This document shows, piece by piece, positions 1 through 5,988 of a stretch of DNA of 7,811 bases. The notes beneath the pieces were generated by a model. The model ran no database searches, had not been told where the DNA came from, and was given only the letters and a program-made list of their open reading frames with translations. Within the stretch, counting starts at the first letter, position 1. Each line of letters begins with the position of its first letter. This stretch comes from Alphaproteobacteria bacterium (GTDB lineage: Bacteria; Pseudomonadota; Alphaproteobacteria; ATCC43930; CGMCC-115725): NCBI GenBank assembly GCA_019241915.1, contig JAFAWI010000098.1:1-7811 (forward strand). Direction: 5' to 3'. A program made the translations under genes and the position numbers.

Positions 1-533
1 CAAAGCCGGGGCCTCATTGAAGCCTCAACAATCTGTGGGGATCGGCGCAGGGGCTTTCGCCATCCCCGGTGACAAAGCCGGGGCCTCATTGAAGCGTGGT
101 CGAGGTCGCGGACCCTGTGGAAGCCGATCCGCCATCCCCGGTGACAAAGCCGGGGCCTCATTGAAGCTCGCCCTTGATCAGCGTGAAGGTGCCCCAGCCC
201 TCGCCCATCCCCGGTGACAAAGCCGGGGCCTCATTGAAGCCTCAACAATCTGTGGGGATCGGCGCAGGGGCTTTCGCCATCTCCGGTGGCAAAGCAGGGG
301 CCTCATTGAAGCGGGCTCAAGAGCGAACCGTTCGATCCGGCGCTGCTCAGCCCATCCCCGGTGACAAAGCCGGGGCCTCATTGAAGCAACAGGTACAGCT
401 TAATAATTTCCGAGCTGTAACTTCCATCCCCGGTGACACCGCCGGGGCCTCATTGAAGCCTCGCCCGGAATGTCGGCCCGTTTTGGCGGTATCGGGCCCA
501 TCCCCGGTGACAACGCCGGGGCCTCATTGAAGC
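1..533 (+). CRISPR. CRISPR array, leader-distal part (7 full repeats + 1 partial, 7 spacers)
   Basis: Direct repeats of 36 bp begin CCATCCCCGG and end CCTCATTGAAGC. They lie at 60-95, 132-167, 205-240, 277-312, 352-387, 424-459 and 498-533, and the last 23 bases of another repeat open the window (1-23). Spacers are 24-59, 96-131, 168-204, 241-276, 313-351, 388-423 and 460-497 (36, 36, 37, 36, 39, 36 and 38 bp). Each repeat holds a dyad CCCCGG/CCGGGG around an 8-nt loop. The terminal ATTGAAGC resembles the 8-nt 5' handle of class 1 crRNAs, so I infer + strand transcription with the leader to the left. Variants sit mostly at the right end: loop bases CACC in the 424 repeat and CAAC in the 498 repeat, as expected for a leader-distal end. 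The 277-312 repeat has three substitutions. Spacers 24-59 and 241-276 are identical. No cas genes are in the window, so the subtype cannot be assigned. Confidence 0.97.
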
Positions 534-596
534 GCCTGCGCCGGTTGTTTTGCGGCACGGCACCGCCCTGCGGGCCCCCGGCGTTGTCACCGGGGA
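501..596. repeat. 21-bp perfect inverted repeat at the end of the CRISPR array
   Basis: Bases 501-521 (TCCCCGGTGACAACGCCGGGG less its last base is the arm core) are perfectly complementary to 576-596, separated by 54 bases. Extending outward to 498-521 and 576-599 gives 23 of 24 pairs. A + strand transcript reading through the last repeat would form a long GC-rich stem here. It could stop or shield the pre-crRNA 3' end, although no T-run follows, so it is not a canonical intrinsic terminator. Confidence 0.8.
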
Positions 597-653
597 GGGC
601 TGATCGAAATCGCGCCCGGCGTGCCGACCTTCTCCACGCTTCAATGAGGCCCC
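564..653 (-). CRISPR. Inverted CRISPR remnant (repeat half - spacer - degenerate repeat)
   Basis: Read on the minus strand, 653-638 is GGGGCCTCATTGAAGC, the exact 3' 16 bases of the array repeat. A 38-bp unique segment follows (637-600), then 599-564, whose first 24 bases match the repeat except for one base and whose last 12 bases are degenerate. The 38-bp segment has the length of a spacer, so this reads as one repeat-spacer-repeat unit in opposite orientation to the main array. A degenerated 3' end is typical of a terminal repeat. The inner repeat carries the same CAAC loop variant as the last forward repeat (498-533), so the two are probably related by inverted duplication. An alternative reading, an anti-repeat RNA, is given in the findings. 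Confidence 0.75.
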
Positions 654-661
654 CATCCTCT

Positions 662-680
662 CTAGTAGCCCCGCTGCTAG
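662..680. other. Short stem-loop between the CRISPR remnant and tRNA-Thr
   Basis: CTAGTAGC (662-669) and GCTGCTAG (673-680) pair over 8 bp, including one T-G wobble on the + strand, around a CCC loop. Neither side is followed by a T-run, so it is not a convincing intrinsic terminator for either the tRNA (minus strand) or the array. It lies 8 bases past the 16-bp inverted repeat half at 638-653. Apart from this hairpin, I see nothing recognisable in 654-725. Confidence 0.5.
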
Positions 681-725
681 CCCGAGACGAGAAAGCCTAG
701 ACCAGATATGCCGCTTTGAAAGAGG

Positions 726-800
726 TGGTGCCCCGAGTCTGATTTGAACAGACGACCTACCGCTTACGAAGCGGGTGCTCTACCGCTGAGCTATCGGGGC
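726..800 (-). tRNA. tRNA-Thr, anticodon CGU
   Basis: The minus strand folds as a full 75-nt cloverleaf with an encoded CCA. The acceptor stem GCCCCGA/TCGGGGC is perfect, the D stem is GCTC/GAGC with a 7-nt loop, the anticodon loop is TTCGTAA (anticodon CGT, reading ACG, Thr), the variable loop is AGGTC, and the T arm is GTCTG-TTCAAAT-CAGAC. The discriminator base is A. The outermost anticodon-stem pair (27-43) is a C-T mismatch, leaving four pairs; the rest is regular, so the gene looks functional. It is a single gene whose 3' end faces the CRISPR array. Bacterial tRNA 3' ends are common integration sites, but no att duplication was seen in this window. Confidence 0.96.
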
Positions 801-821
801 GCCGGAGTTTTGGCCGGCGGC

Positions 822-850
822 TTATTAGCCGATTGTCCGGCCGCCGCCAA
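822..850 (-). promoter_or_regulatory. Probable promoter of tRNA-Thr, inside a dyad
   Basis: On the minus strand a -35-like TTGGCG (850-845) is followed after exactly 17 bases by TAATAA (827-822), which would start transcription about 12-15 bases before the tRNA 5' end at 800. The stretch after the -10 is very GC-rich, as in the discriminators of stringently controlled stable-RNA promoters. The -10 is the only AT-rich pocket here. The same bases form a dyad: GGCCGG (812-817)/CCGGCC (837-842) outside, and CGGCT (818-822)/AGCCG (827-831) around TATT, with a 5-base bulge. It might also act on the transcript of the upstream minus-strand gene. The assignment rests on spacing and position only. Confidence 0.45.
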
Positions 851-873
851 GCCGTTCCCCGCCGTACGGTCGG

Positions 874-1179
874 CTAGCGAAGGCCGTCGGCGCGGGCGGG
901 GCCGGAACGTGCCGCCGCCAAGGCCGCGGCTGCGGTGACGCGGCCCGCGTCGGCCGCCTGCAGATACTCCGCGCGCAGCTCCTCAAGGCCGATAAAGCAC
1001 AGCGAGAAATTGTTGTCGGCATAGCCGGCGCCGCGGGCCCGCACATCGGCCATTGCATTGCAGATCAGCTGCTGCACGCGCAGCGCCTCCTTGATCTCGG
1101 CCTCGCGCTGCGGGTCGGCGCGGACGGAAAGCGGAATGGCCAGCAGTGCCAGCGCGCCGATGATCGCCAATTTCGTCAT
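874..1179 (-). CDS. Small exported hypothetical protein (101 aa)
   Basis: I do not recognise a family. The chosen start (ATG at 1179) opens with MTKLAIIGALALLAIPLSVRA, a typical Sec signal peptide: Lys at 3, a hydrophobic core at about 4-17, and V-R-A at 19-21 as a plausible signal peptidase I site. The mature part is about 80 residues, helical and charged, with Cys40 and Cys61, which could form a disulfide in the periplasm. The C-terminal third is Ala/Arg-rich and low in complexity. The reading frame is open further upstream to an ATG at 1224, but that extension would bury the signal peptide behind 15 residues, so 1179 is preferred. The ribosome site is weak (GGGGA about 6 bases upstream). 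It lies 96 bases after hemY on the same strand and may be read through from that operon or have its own weak promoter near 1227-1255. Confidence 0.6.
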   Translation of the reverse strand: MTKLAIIGALALLAIPLSVRADPQREAEIKEALRVQQLICNAMADVRARGAGYADNNFSLCFIGLEELRAEYLQAADAGRVTAAAALAAARSGPARADGLR

Positions 1180-1246
1180 GTCGGGTCCCCTGCCCGAGGT
1201 GCAGCCGCAGCCGCCGATCCTCATTGAGCATACACATATCGCCGCG

Positions 1247-1266
1247 CCGCCGCCATGACGCGGCGG
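1247..1266. other. GC-rich hairpin just after hemY
   Basis: CCGCCGC (1247-1253) pairs with GCGGCGG (1260-1266) around a 6-base loop, 9 bases beyond the hemY stop codon on the minus strand. No T-run follows, so at best it is a weak or Rho-assisted 3' end or an mRNA-stabilising hairpin between hemY and the small exported-protein gene. Confidence 0.35.
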
Positions 1267-1275
1267 GGTCCGGCT

Positions 1276-2664
1276 CTAGGCGCGGCCGGCTTCGAGCGCC
1301 GCCGCGCTCGCTCCGACCGCCGCTTGCGGTATCGCCGGCAGGTCCGGCACCGCCGCTACCGGCGGCGGCTGCCGCGACGGGTTCCGCCAGGCGAGCGCGT
1401 CAAAGCTGCGGCAGCAGCCGCACAGCGCGGTCCAGCGGTCGTTCACCGCACCGCAGCGGGCGCAGATATAGGCCGGGTCGGCTGACGCGTCGACCGCCCG
1501 GTCAAGCCATGCGCGCGCCGCGGCGTTATCCGCGTGCTCGCTCTCCTCAAGCCGCGCCATCAACAGGCATAGCCGGCGCGCCGGCGCCCCGGTGGTTGCG
1601 GCGATGGCCCGGCCGAGATGCCGCCGCGCCTCGCCCCACAGCTGTGCGGCCAGCGCCGCCTCGGCGACGGCCACCGCGCTCGCGCCGGACTCGGGATTGA
1701 GCGCCGCCAGCCGCTCGAACCACGTCACCACATGCAGCGCGCCGCCGGTGTCGCCGAGTTCGGCCCAGACTTGGGCCAACTCGGGATGTGGCGCACGCCG
1801 CCATGCCTGCTCCACAACCCGGCGCGCGGCGCGGCGATGCCCGCCCGCGATCAGCAGCCGGGCATGCCGCACCGCCGGCCCTGGCAGGTCGCGCACGGCG
1901 TTGTCGGCGCTCGCCGCGAGGTTCACCGCGCGCCGAAGGTCGCCCTCCGTTTCGGCGATCCGGCTGAGCTCCTGGGCGATAATGCCGCGGTGATGTTCGG
2001 CGCGGGCCGCGGGCAGCAGCTGGCGTCGCGCCGCGTCCGCCAGCGTCTCGCTCGCCTCCTGCCAGCGGCCCGCCCGCGTCTGCAGCGCAAACAGCGTCTC
2101 GAATGCCCAGCGCGTGTTGGGCCGCAGCGCCCGCGCCCGGGCCGCGAGCCGCAACGCCTCGTCTTCCGCGCCATCTTTGAGTGCCTGGCCGATCAAGCCG
2201 CGCAGACCGAAGAAGGCCGCCTCCTTCTCGCCGCTCAGCGCGAGAAACCGCTGCCGCGCCGCGCCCTCGTCGCCGCCCAACTCGGCTGCCTGCGCTGCCA
2301 GCATCAGGGCGAGCGGCGCGCCTTCGAGCAGCAGCTCCGCTCGGGCGGCGTAACGCTGTGCCGCGCCGGCGTCGCCGGCCGCCAGCGCCGCCATGCCCCG
2401 CGTCAGCGCCAGTTCGCCGGCGCGGCGCCGGCGCTCGCGGCGGTTGCGGCGAAATCGCCGCGGCAGCCGAAACAGCCCGGCCGCCAGCAGAAAAAGCAGC
2501 CACAAGGCGACCGCCGCGACGGCCAGCACCGCCGCGAGTACGCCAACCGAGGTGCCGATCTCCCAGTTGCCCCAGGCAAGCGCAACGGTGCCCGGCTGGC
2601 TGGCGATCGTCGCCGCGACGATCGCCATGACCGCCAGGACCAGGAGCGCCAGCAGCCGGCGCAT
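1276..2664 (-). CDS. hemY: HemY-like TPR inner-membrane protein with C-terminal zinc ribbon
   Basis: This 462-residue protein matches the proteobacterial HemY family (not the protoporphyrinogen oxidase called HemY in Bacillus). It has two N-terminal membrane helices (about 4-22 and 40-65) flanking a G-N-W-E-I-G-T-S segment, an Arg-rich stretch (66-81), then a long helical tetratricopeptide-type region (about 82-390) rich in Ala/Arg pairs such as AAR and AAQ. HemY is linked genetically to heme synthesis, but its biochemical role is unsettled. Near the C terminus Cys401, Cys404, Cys415 and Cys418 form CxxC-x10-CxxC, followed by FDALAW, a rubredoxin-like metal site like that of the LPS-regulating TPR protein LapB; a Pro/Ala-rich tail follows. 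The start is the ATG at 2664, which shares its A with the upstream TGA (TGATG), implying translational coupling. It is the last of the three operon genes. Confidence 0.88.
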   Translation of the reverse strand: MRRLLALLVLAVMAIVAATIASQPGTVALAWGNWEIGTSVGVLAAVLAVAAVALWLLFLLAAGLFRLPRRFRRNRRERRRRAGELALTRGMAALAAGDAGAAQRYAARAELLLEGAPLALMLAAQAAELGGDEGAARQRFLALSGEKEAAFFGLRGLIGQALKDGAEDEALRLAARARALRPNTRWAFETLFALQTRAGRWQEASETLADAARRQLLPAARAEHHRGIIAQELSRIAETEGDLRRAVNLAASADNAVRDLPGPAVRHARLLIAGGHRRAARRVVEQAWRRAPHPELAQVWAELGDTGGALHVVTWFERLAALNPESGASAVAVAEAALAAQLWGEARRHLGRAIAATTGAPARRLCLLMARLEESEHADNAAARAWLDRAVDASADPAYICARCGAVNDRWTALCGCCRSFDALAWRNPSRQPPPVAAVPDLPAIPQAAVGASAAALEAGRA

Positions 2665-3806
2665 CAACCCTTGCCGGCGGATGGCGGTGCGGGTGCCGCC
2701 ATTGCTGCGGTCAGCGCCGCCTCGACCTGGCGCAGCGCGGCTTCGACCGCAAGCCGCTGGCGGGCGGTCCGCAGCCACGGCTCGGCCACCGCCTGCGCCG
2801 GGCCTTCAAGACCCGACAACGCGTCGATCGCGCCGCCGACGTCGCCCCCCGCCATCGCGCGCTCCGCGGCGCCCACTGCGGCCTCGGCCGGACTTTGCGC
2901 CTCGCCCGAGATACGCCGGATCGTCACCAGCCCGCGCAGTTTCGCCACCAGTTGCGACTTCCATCCCGCGCCTGGCGGCAGCTTGGCGGTGGCGATCTTT
3001 GGCGCCAGCTCGCGCAGCCGCTGCGCCAGCGCGGCGCGGCTGGCGACGCCGCCCGTTGCGGCGCCGCCGAGCGGCTGGGCCGCCGCGACGATCTCGGGTC
3101 GGCCGCCGGCCAGCGCCAGCAGCGCTTGGTATTCGTCGGCAAAGGGCCGGGCGATGTCGACCGCCTCGCGGATCTGCAGCAGCACCAGCGCCAGCGCTGT
3201 GTTGCGCGGATCCGCGGCGGGCTGGCTCTGCGCCGCCTTTTGCAGCGCCGCGACGCTGGCCACCAGGTCGGCGTTGGCCTTGCTCAGCGCGGCAAGCTGC
3301 TGCTGGAGCGGCGCCAGATCGGGCGGCGGCGCCGGGGCGGGCTTGGCTTCCAGCGCCGCCAGCCGTTGCCCCAATTGCTGCACCGCCGCCGCATTCTGCG
3401 CCTCCTGTGTCCGGATAGAGGCAATCGCCGGATCGGGCGCCGGATCGGGCGCCGGTGCGGCGGCGGCTTGAGCCGGCGGGGTCGGCGCAGCCGGCTTCGC
3501 TGTCGGCGCAGGCTGGCCCCAGGGCAGCCGCCGCATGACGGGAGGCGCCCAGAACGGGCTGGCGGCAACAGCCGCCGCGACGATCGCGACGGCGGCCACT
3601 GCCGCAATCAGCCAGGGCGCGCGCCGCCGCGGTCGCGGTTCGCCGAGCCGCGGCGGGCTCGCGACCTGTGCGTCGGGCGCCACAGACGGTGTCGTCTCGG
3701 CCGCCGACAGGCTCGCGGTTTTTGCGGCGGCCTCTTCCCCGGCCGGGACGTCGGAACCCGGGCGGCGCGGACCCCGCCGGCGTGGCTCTGGCGGCGTCTC
3801 GCTCAT
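2664..3806 (-). CDS. Mitofilin-family membrane protein (HemX-like, COG4223 type)
   Basis: A protein of 380 residues. The first 63 are cytoplasmic, charged and Pro/Arg-rich and end in an Arg cluster. One membrane helix follows (about 65-83), then a Pro/Ala linker (97-128) and a coiled-coil region (about 129-195, with Q-Q-L-G-Q-R-L and L-Q-Q-Q-L heptads). The C-terminal helical domain (about 200-350) resembles the mitofilin/HemX domain, including a D-I-A-R-P-F-A-D-E-Y segment after the coiled coil. Alphaproteobacterial members sit between hemD and hemY and are considered ancestral relatives of the Mic60 cristae-organising protein; a role in envelope organisation or heme-pathway scaffolding is inference. 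The ATG at 3806 overlaps the hemD stop as ATGA. The frame stays open upstream to 4565, but that part is an Arg-rich shadow of hemD. It should not be called a methyltransferase: no such motif is seen. Confidence 0.85.
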   Translation of the reverse strand: MSETPPEPRRRGPRRPGSDVPAGEEAAAKTASLSAAETTPSVAPDAQVASPPRLGEPRPRRRAPWLIAAVAAVAIVAAAVAASPFWAPPVMRRLPWGQPAPTAKPAAPTPPAQAAAAPAPDPAPDPAIASIRTQEAQNAAAVQQLGQRLAALEAKPAPAPPPDLAPLQQQLAALSKANADLVASVAALQKAAQSQPAADPRNTALALVLLQIREAVDIARPFADEYQALLALAGGRPEIVAAAQPLGGAATGGVASRAALAQRLRELAPKIATAKLPPGAGWKSQLVAKLRGLVTIRRISGEAQSPAEAAVGAAERAMAGGDVGGAIDALSGLEGPAQAVAEPWLRTARQRLAVEAALRQVEAALTAAMAAPAPPSAGKG

Positions 3807-4549
3807 GCCGGATGGCTCAGCGCAAGCCGCTCGCCGGGGGCAATCGCCATGTCGGCGAGCGCCAGCAGCGCGGCCTGGGTCGGCGCCGCTGCCACCAGCC
3901 GGCGGCGGAACGGCAGCCCGGCAAGCGCGGTATCCGCTGCGGCGCTGATCGCGAGCGCGGTCGTTGCGCCGAGACCGGCGGCGACCCCGGCTGCGCTCGC
4001 CAGCCGGGCAAAGATCGCGGCGGTGCGCGGCGAAAAGAACAGCGCCAGGCCGATCGCGCCGTCCGCGATCAGCCGCGCCGTCGCGCGGCTCAGCGCGGTC
4101 GCGGCGCGCGCGTCGTAAAGCACCGCGCGCTCCACCAGAAAACCCCGCCGCCCAAGCGCGACCGCCAGGTCGCCGGCGATGTCGCTGCCGGCGATGTGCA
4201 GCAGACGGCCGGCTTCGGGACGCAAACGTTCGCGGGCGAGCCGCGCCAGCGCCGCGACATCGCCGCCGGCGCTGTCGACGCGGGCGAAGCCCGCTTCGCG
4301 CGCGGCGCGCGCGCTGGCGTCGCCGACCGCGAGCAGCGCAAGATCGCGCCGCGGGGATGCAGCCGCCAGGGCGCGCACGCCATTCGCGCTGGTGCACAGC
4401 ACCGCCTGGACCGCATCGAGGCTCGGCAAGGCATCGCCGCGCGGCACGATCTCGATCATCGGCTCGATCACCGGCTCGAACCCGCGCCGCGCCAGCTGAT
4501 CCGCCAAAGACGTTGCGTCGGCCCTCGGCCGGGTGATCAGCGCGCGCAT
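3803..4549 (-). CDS. hemD: Uroporphyrinogen-III synthase
   Basis: HemD closes linear hydroxymethylbilane into uroporphyrinogen III with inversion of ring D, the branch point to heme, siroheme, corrinoids and chlorophylls; it is cytosolic. The 248 residues match the family length. They open with the family signature MRALITRPR (1-9), carry C-T-S-A-N-G-V-R-A at 52-60, L-L-H-I-A-G-S at 116-122 in the second lobe, a V-L-Y-D-A strand at 143-147 and F-F-S-P-R-T at 171-176. Two starts are possible, 4555 (MTMRAL) and 4549. I prefer 4549, because GAAGG on the minus strand lies 9 bases before it but only 3 before the other, and because it aligns with the family N terminus. It is the first gene of hemD-hemX-like-hemY. 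The usual partner hemC (hydroxymethylbilane synthase) is not upstream; instead a divergent MmgE/PrpD gene is there. Confidence 0.93.
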   Translation of the reverse strand: MRALITRPRADATSLADQLARRGFEPVIEPMIEIVPRGDALPSLDAVQAVLCTSANGVRALAAASPRRDLALLAVGDASARAAREAGFARVDSAGGDVAALARLARERLRPEAGRLLHIAGSDIAGDLAVALGRRGFLVERAVLYDARAATALSRATARLIADGAIGLALFFSPRTAAIFARLASAAGVAAGLGATTALAISAAADTALAGLPFRRRLVAAAPTQAALLALADMAIAPGERLALSHPA

Positions 4550-4555
4550 CGTCAT

Positions 4556-4644
4556 GCGCCTTCATCGCGCAAACCCGTCAGCGAGACAAGGCTTGCCACC
4601 GGCGCGGCGAAACGCGCGATACTGCCGCAGACAGGAGGAACGCG
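4556..4644. promoter_or_regulatory. Divergent intergenic region hemD / mmgE-prpD
   Basis: This 89-base gap must hold the start signals of both directions. For the + gene, TTGCCA (4593-4598) and GATACT (4618-4623) are 19 bases apart, longer than ideal, and a strong Shine-Dalgarno AGGAGG (4633-4638) lies 6 bases before the ATG. For hemD (minus), TTGTCT (4592-4587) with GATGAA 17 bases on is a weak candidate that would leave a very short leader. No clear operator dyad was seen. Confidence 0.35.
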
Positions 4645-5988
4645 ATGCCCTTGACCCGCGATCTCGCCGGCTTTGTCGCCGGCGTTTCGTTCCAGCAACT
4701 GCCGCCGGAGGCGATCGCGGTCGCCCGCACCGGGTTTATCGACACGATCGCGACGATGATCGCCGGCTCGCGCGACGAGGCGCCGCAGCTGCTGAAGCAG
4801 GTGTTGAGCCCGCCGCCGGGCAACGCGACGCTGTACTTCACCGGCGAGACCGCGCCGCCGCCCGAGGCGGCGTGGATCAACGGCACCGCGGCGCACGCGC
4901 TCGATTACGACGATGTCGCGGTGCGCGGCCATCCCTCGACCGTGCTGGTGCCGGCGATCCTCGCCGAGGCCGAGGAACTCGGCTCCGCCGGCAGCGAGAT
5001 GATCGCTGCCTATGTCGCGGGCTACGAGGCCTGGGCCGAGCTGTCGTGGCGCGACCGCGACGACCAGCGGCCCAAAGGCTGGCATCCGACCGGGATTTTT
5101 GGCGCGGTTGCCGCGGCGGCGGCGTGTGCCCGGCTCCGCGCGCTCGACACCGACAAGAGCACGATGGCGCTGGCCCTTGCCGCGTCGCAGGCCGGCGGGC
5201 TGATGGCCAATTTCGGCACGATGACCAAGCCGTTTCACGCCGGCCGCGCGGCGCATGCGGGGCTTGTCGCGGCGCGGATGGCCGAAGCCGGCTTTACCGC
5301 CTCGGCCGACGCGCTCGAACACCCGCAGGGCTTTCTCGCCGCCGTCTCGCCCGCGGGCCGCGTCGACCGCGAGACTCCGGCGGCGCCGGGGCAACCCTGG
5401 TACATCGTCAAGCACCGGCTCAGCATCAAGAAATATCCGGCCTGCTACGCGGTGCACCGCTCGCTCGACGGGATGCTCGACCTGCTGAAGGAGCGGCCGC
5501 TCAAGCCCGACGAAATCGGCCTGATCGCCGCGCAGATCAGCGACACACGGGCGATGATGCTGCGCAACCACCAGCCGCAGACGGCACTCGAAGGCAAGTT
5601 CAGCATGGAATTCGCGATGGCCGCTTCGGTGATCGCCGGCCGAGCGACGCTCGCCGAATACAATGACGATTTCATCCGCCGTCCCGACGTGCAGGCGCTG
5701 ATGCGAAAGGTCACGGTCGAGACCAACCAGAATTACGACCCGGAAATCTCCGGCGCGTCGGTCTACGACCAGGTGCGGCTCGAACTGACCAGCGGGGAGC
5801 GGCTCGAAACCGCACAGGTGCACCGCGCCCGCGGCGCCGCCGAGCTGCCGCTCTCCGACGACGAGCTGTTCGTCAAGTTCGGCACCTGCCTGGCGGCCGG
5901 GCAGGCGCGGATCGCGCCGGAAGTGCTGTTCGACCGGCTGCGGAACCTCGAACGCCTGTCGGCGCGCGAGCTGACGGCGGCCGGATGA
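4645..5988 (+). CDS. MmgE/PrpD family protein (2-methylcitrate dehydratase / cis-aconitate decarboxylase fold)
   Basis: A 447-residue protein with the hallmarks of the MmgE/PrpD superfamily, which includes 2-methylcitrate dehydratase and cis-aconitate decarboxylase. Visible are I-N-G-T-A-A-H-A-L-D-Y-D-D (78-90), G-H-P-S-T (95-99), W-H-P-T-G-I-F-G (146-153), T-K-P-F-H-A-G (194-200), and K-Y-P-A-C-Y (263-268), which starts the conserved second-domain core. The equivalents of the active-site Asp, two His and Lys of cis-aconitate decarboxylase seem present at about D89/D90, H96, H147 and K195, so an active enzyme is likely. The substrate is unknown: no prpB/prpC neighbour is present, so methylcitrate-cycle membership is not supported. 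Length is normal. The start is fixed by AGGAGG 6 bases upstream. It is divergent to hemD and followed on the same strand by a ThiE-like gene after 101 bases. Confidence 0.92.
   Translation: MPLTRDLAGFVAGVSFQQLPPEAIAVARTGFIDTIATMIAGSRDEAPQLLKQVLSPPPGNATLYFTGETAPPPEAAWINGTAAHALDYDDVAVRGHPSTVLVPAILAEAEELGSAGSEMIAAYVAGYEAWAELSWRDRDDQRPKGWHPTGIFGAVAAAAACARLRALDTDKSTMALALAASQAGGLMANFGTMTKPFHAGRAAHAGLVAARMAEAGFTASADALEHPQGFLAAVSPAGRVDRETPAAPGQPWYIVKHRLSIKKYPACYAVHRSLDGMLDLLKERPLKPDEIGLIAAQISDTRAMMLRNHQPQTALEGKFSMEFAMAASVIAGRATLAEYNDDFIRRPDVQALMRKVTVETNQNYDPEISGASVYDQVRLELTSGERLETAQVHRARGAAELPLSDDELFVKFGTCLAAGQARIAPEVLFDRLRNLERLSARELTAAG

Noticed and set aside
17..530. Open frames with a recurring I-P-G-D-K-A-G-A-S-L-K peptide
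   Set aside because: They are translations of the CRISPR repeats and spacers: each peptide copy coincides with a 36-bp repeat, and the frames change between spacers.
470..700. Possible small + strand gene across the array end
   Set aside because: It begins inside a spacer and runs through the inverted CRISPR remnant; no ribosome site and no recognisable protein.
812..842. Intrinsic terminator for the small exported-protein gene
   Set aside because: The dyad is real but is followed on the minus strand by AAAAC rather than a T-run, and it overlaps the better-supported tRNA promoter.
1219..1228. CCTCATTGAGC-like stretch resembling the end of the CRISPR repeat
   Set aside because: Only about 9-10 matching bases, with no second repeat at spacer distance; taken as chance.
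1618..3471. Long + strand open frames (617 and 341 codons) antisense to hemY and the HemX-like gene
   Set aside because: Arg/Ala/Pro-rich, no domain recognised, no ribosome site, and fully opposite two well-supported genes; typical GC-rich shadow frames.
3807..4565. N-terminal extension of the HemX-like frame to a 633-codon protein
   Set aside because: The extension is Arg-rich, lies in another frame of hemD, and the internal ATG at 3806 forms a normal ATGA overlap.
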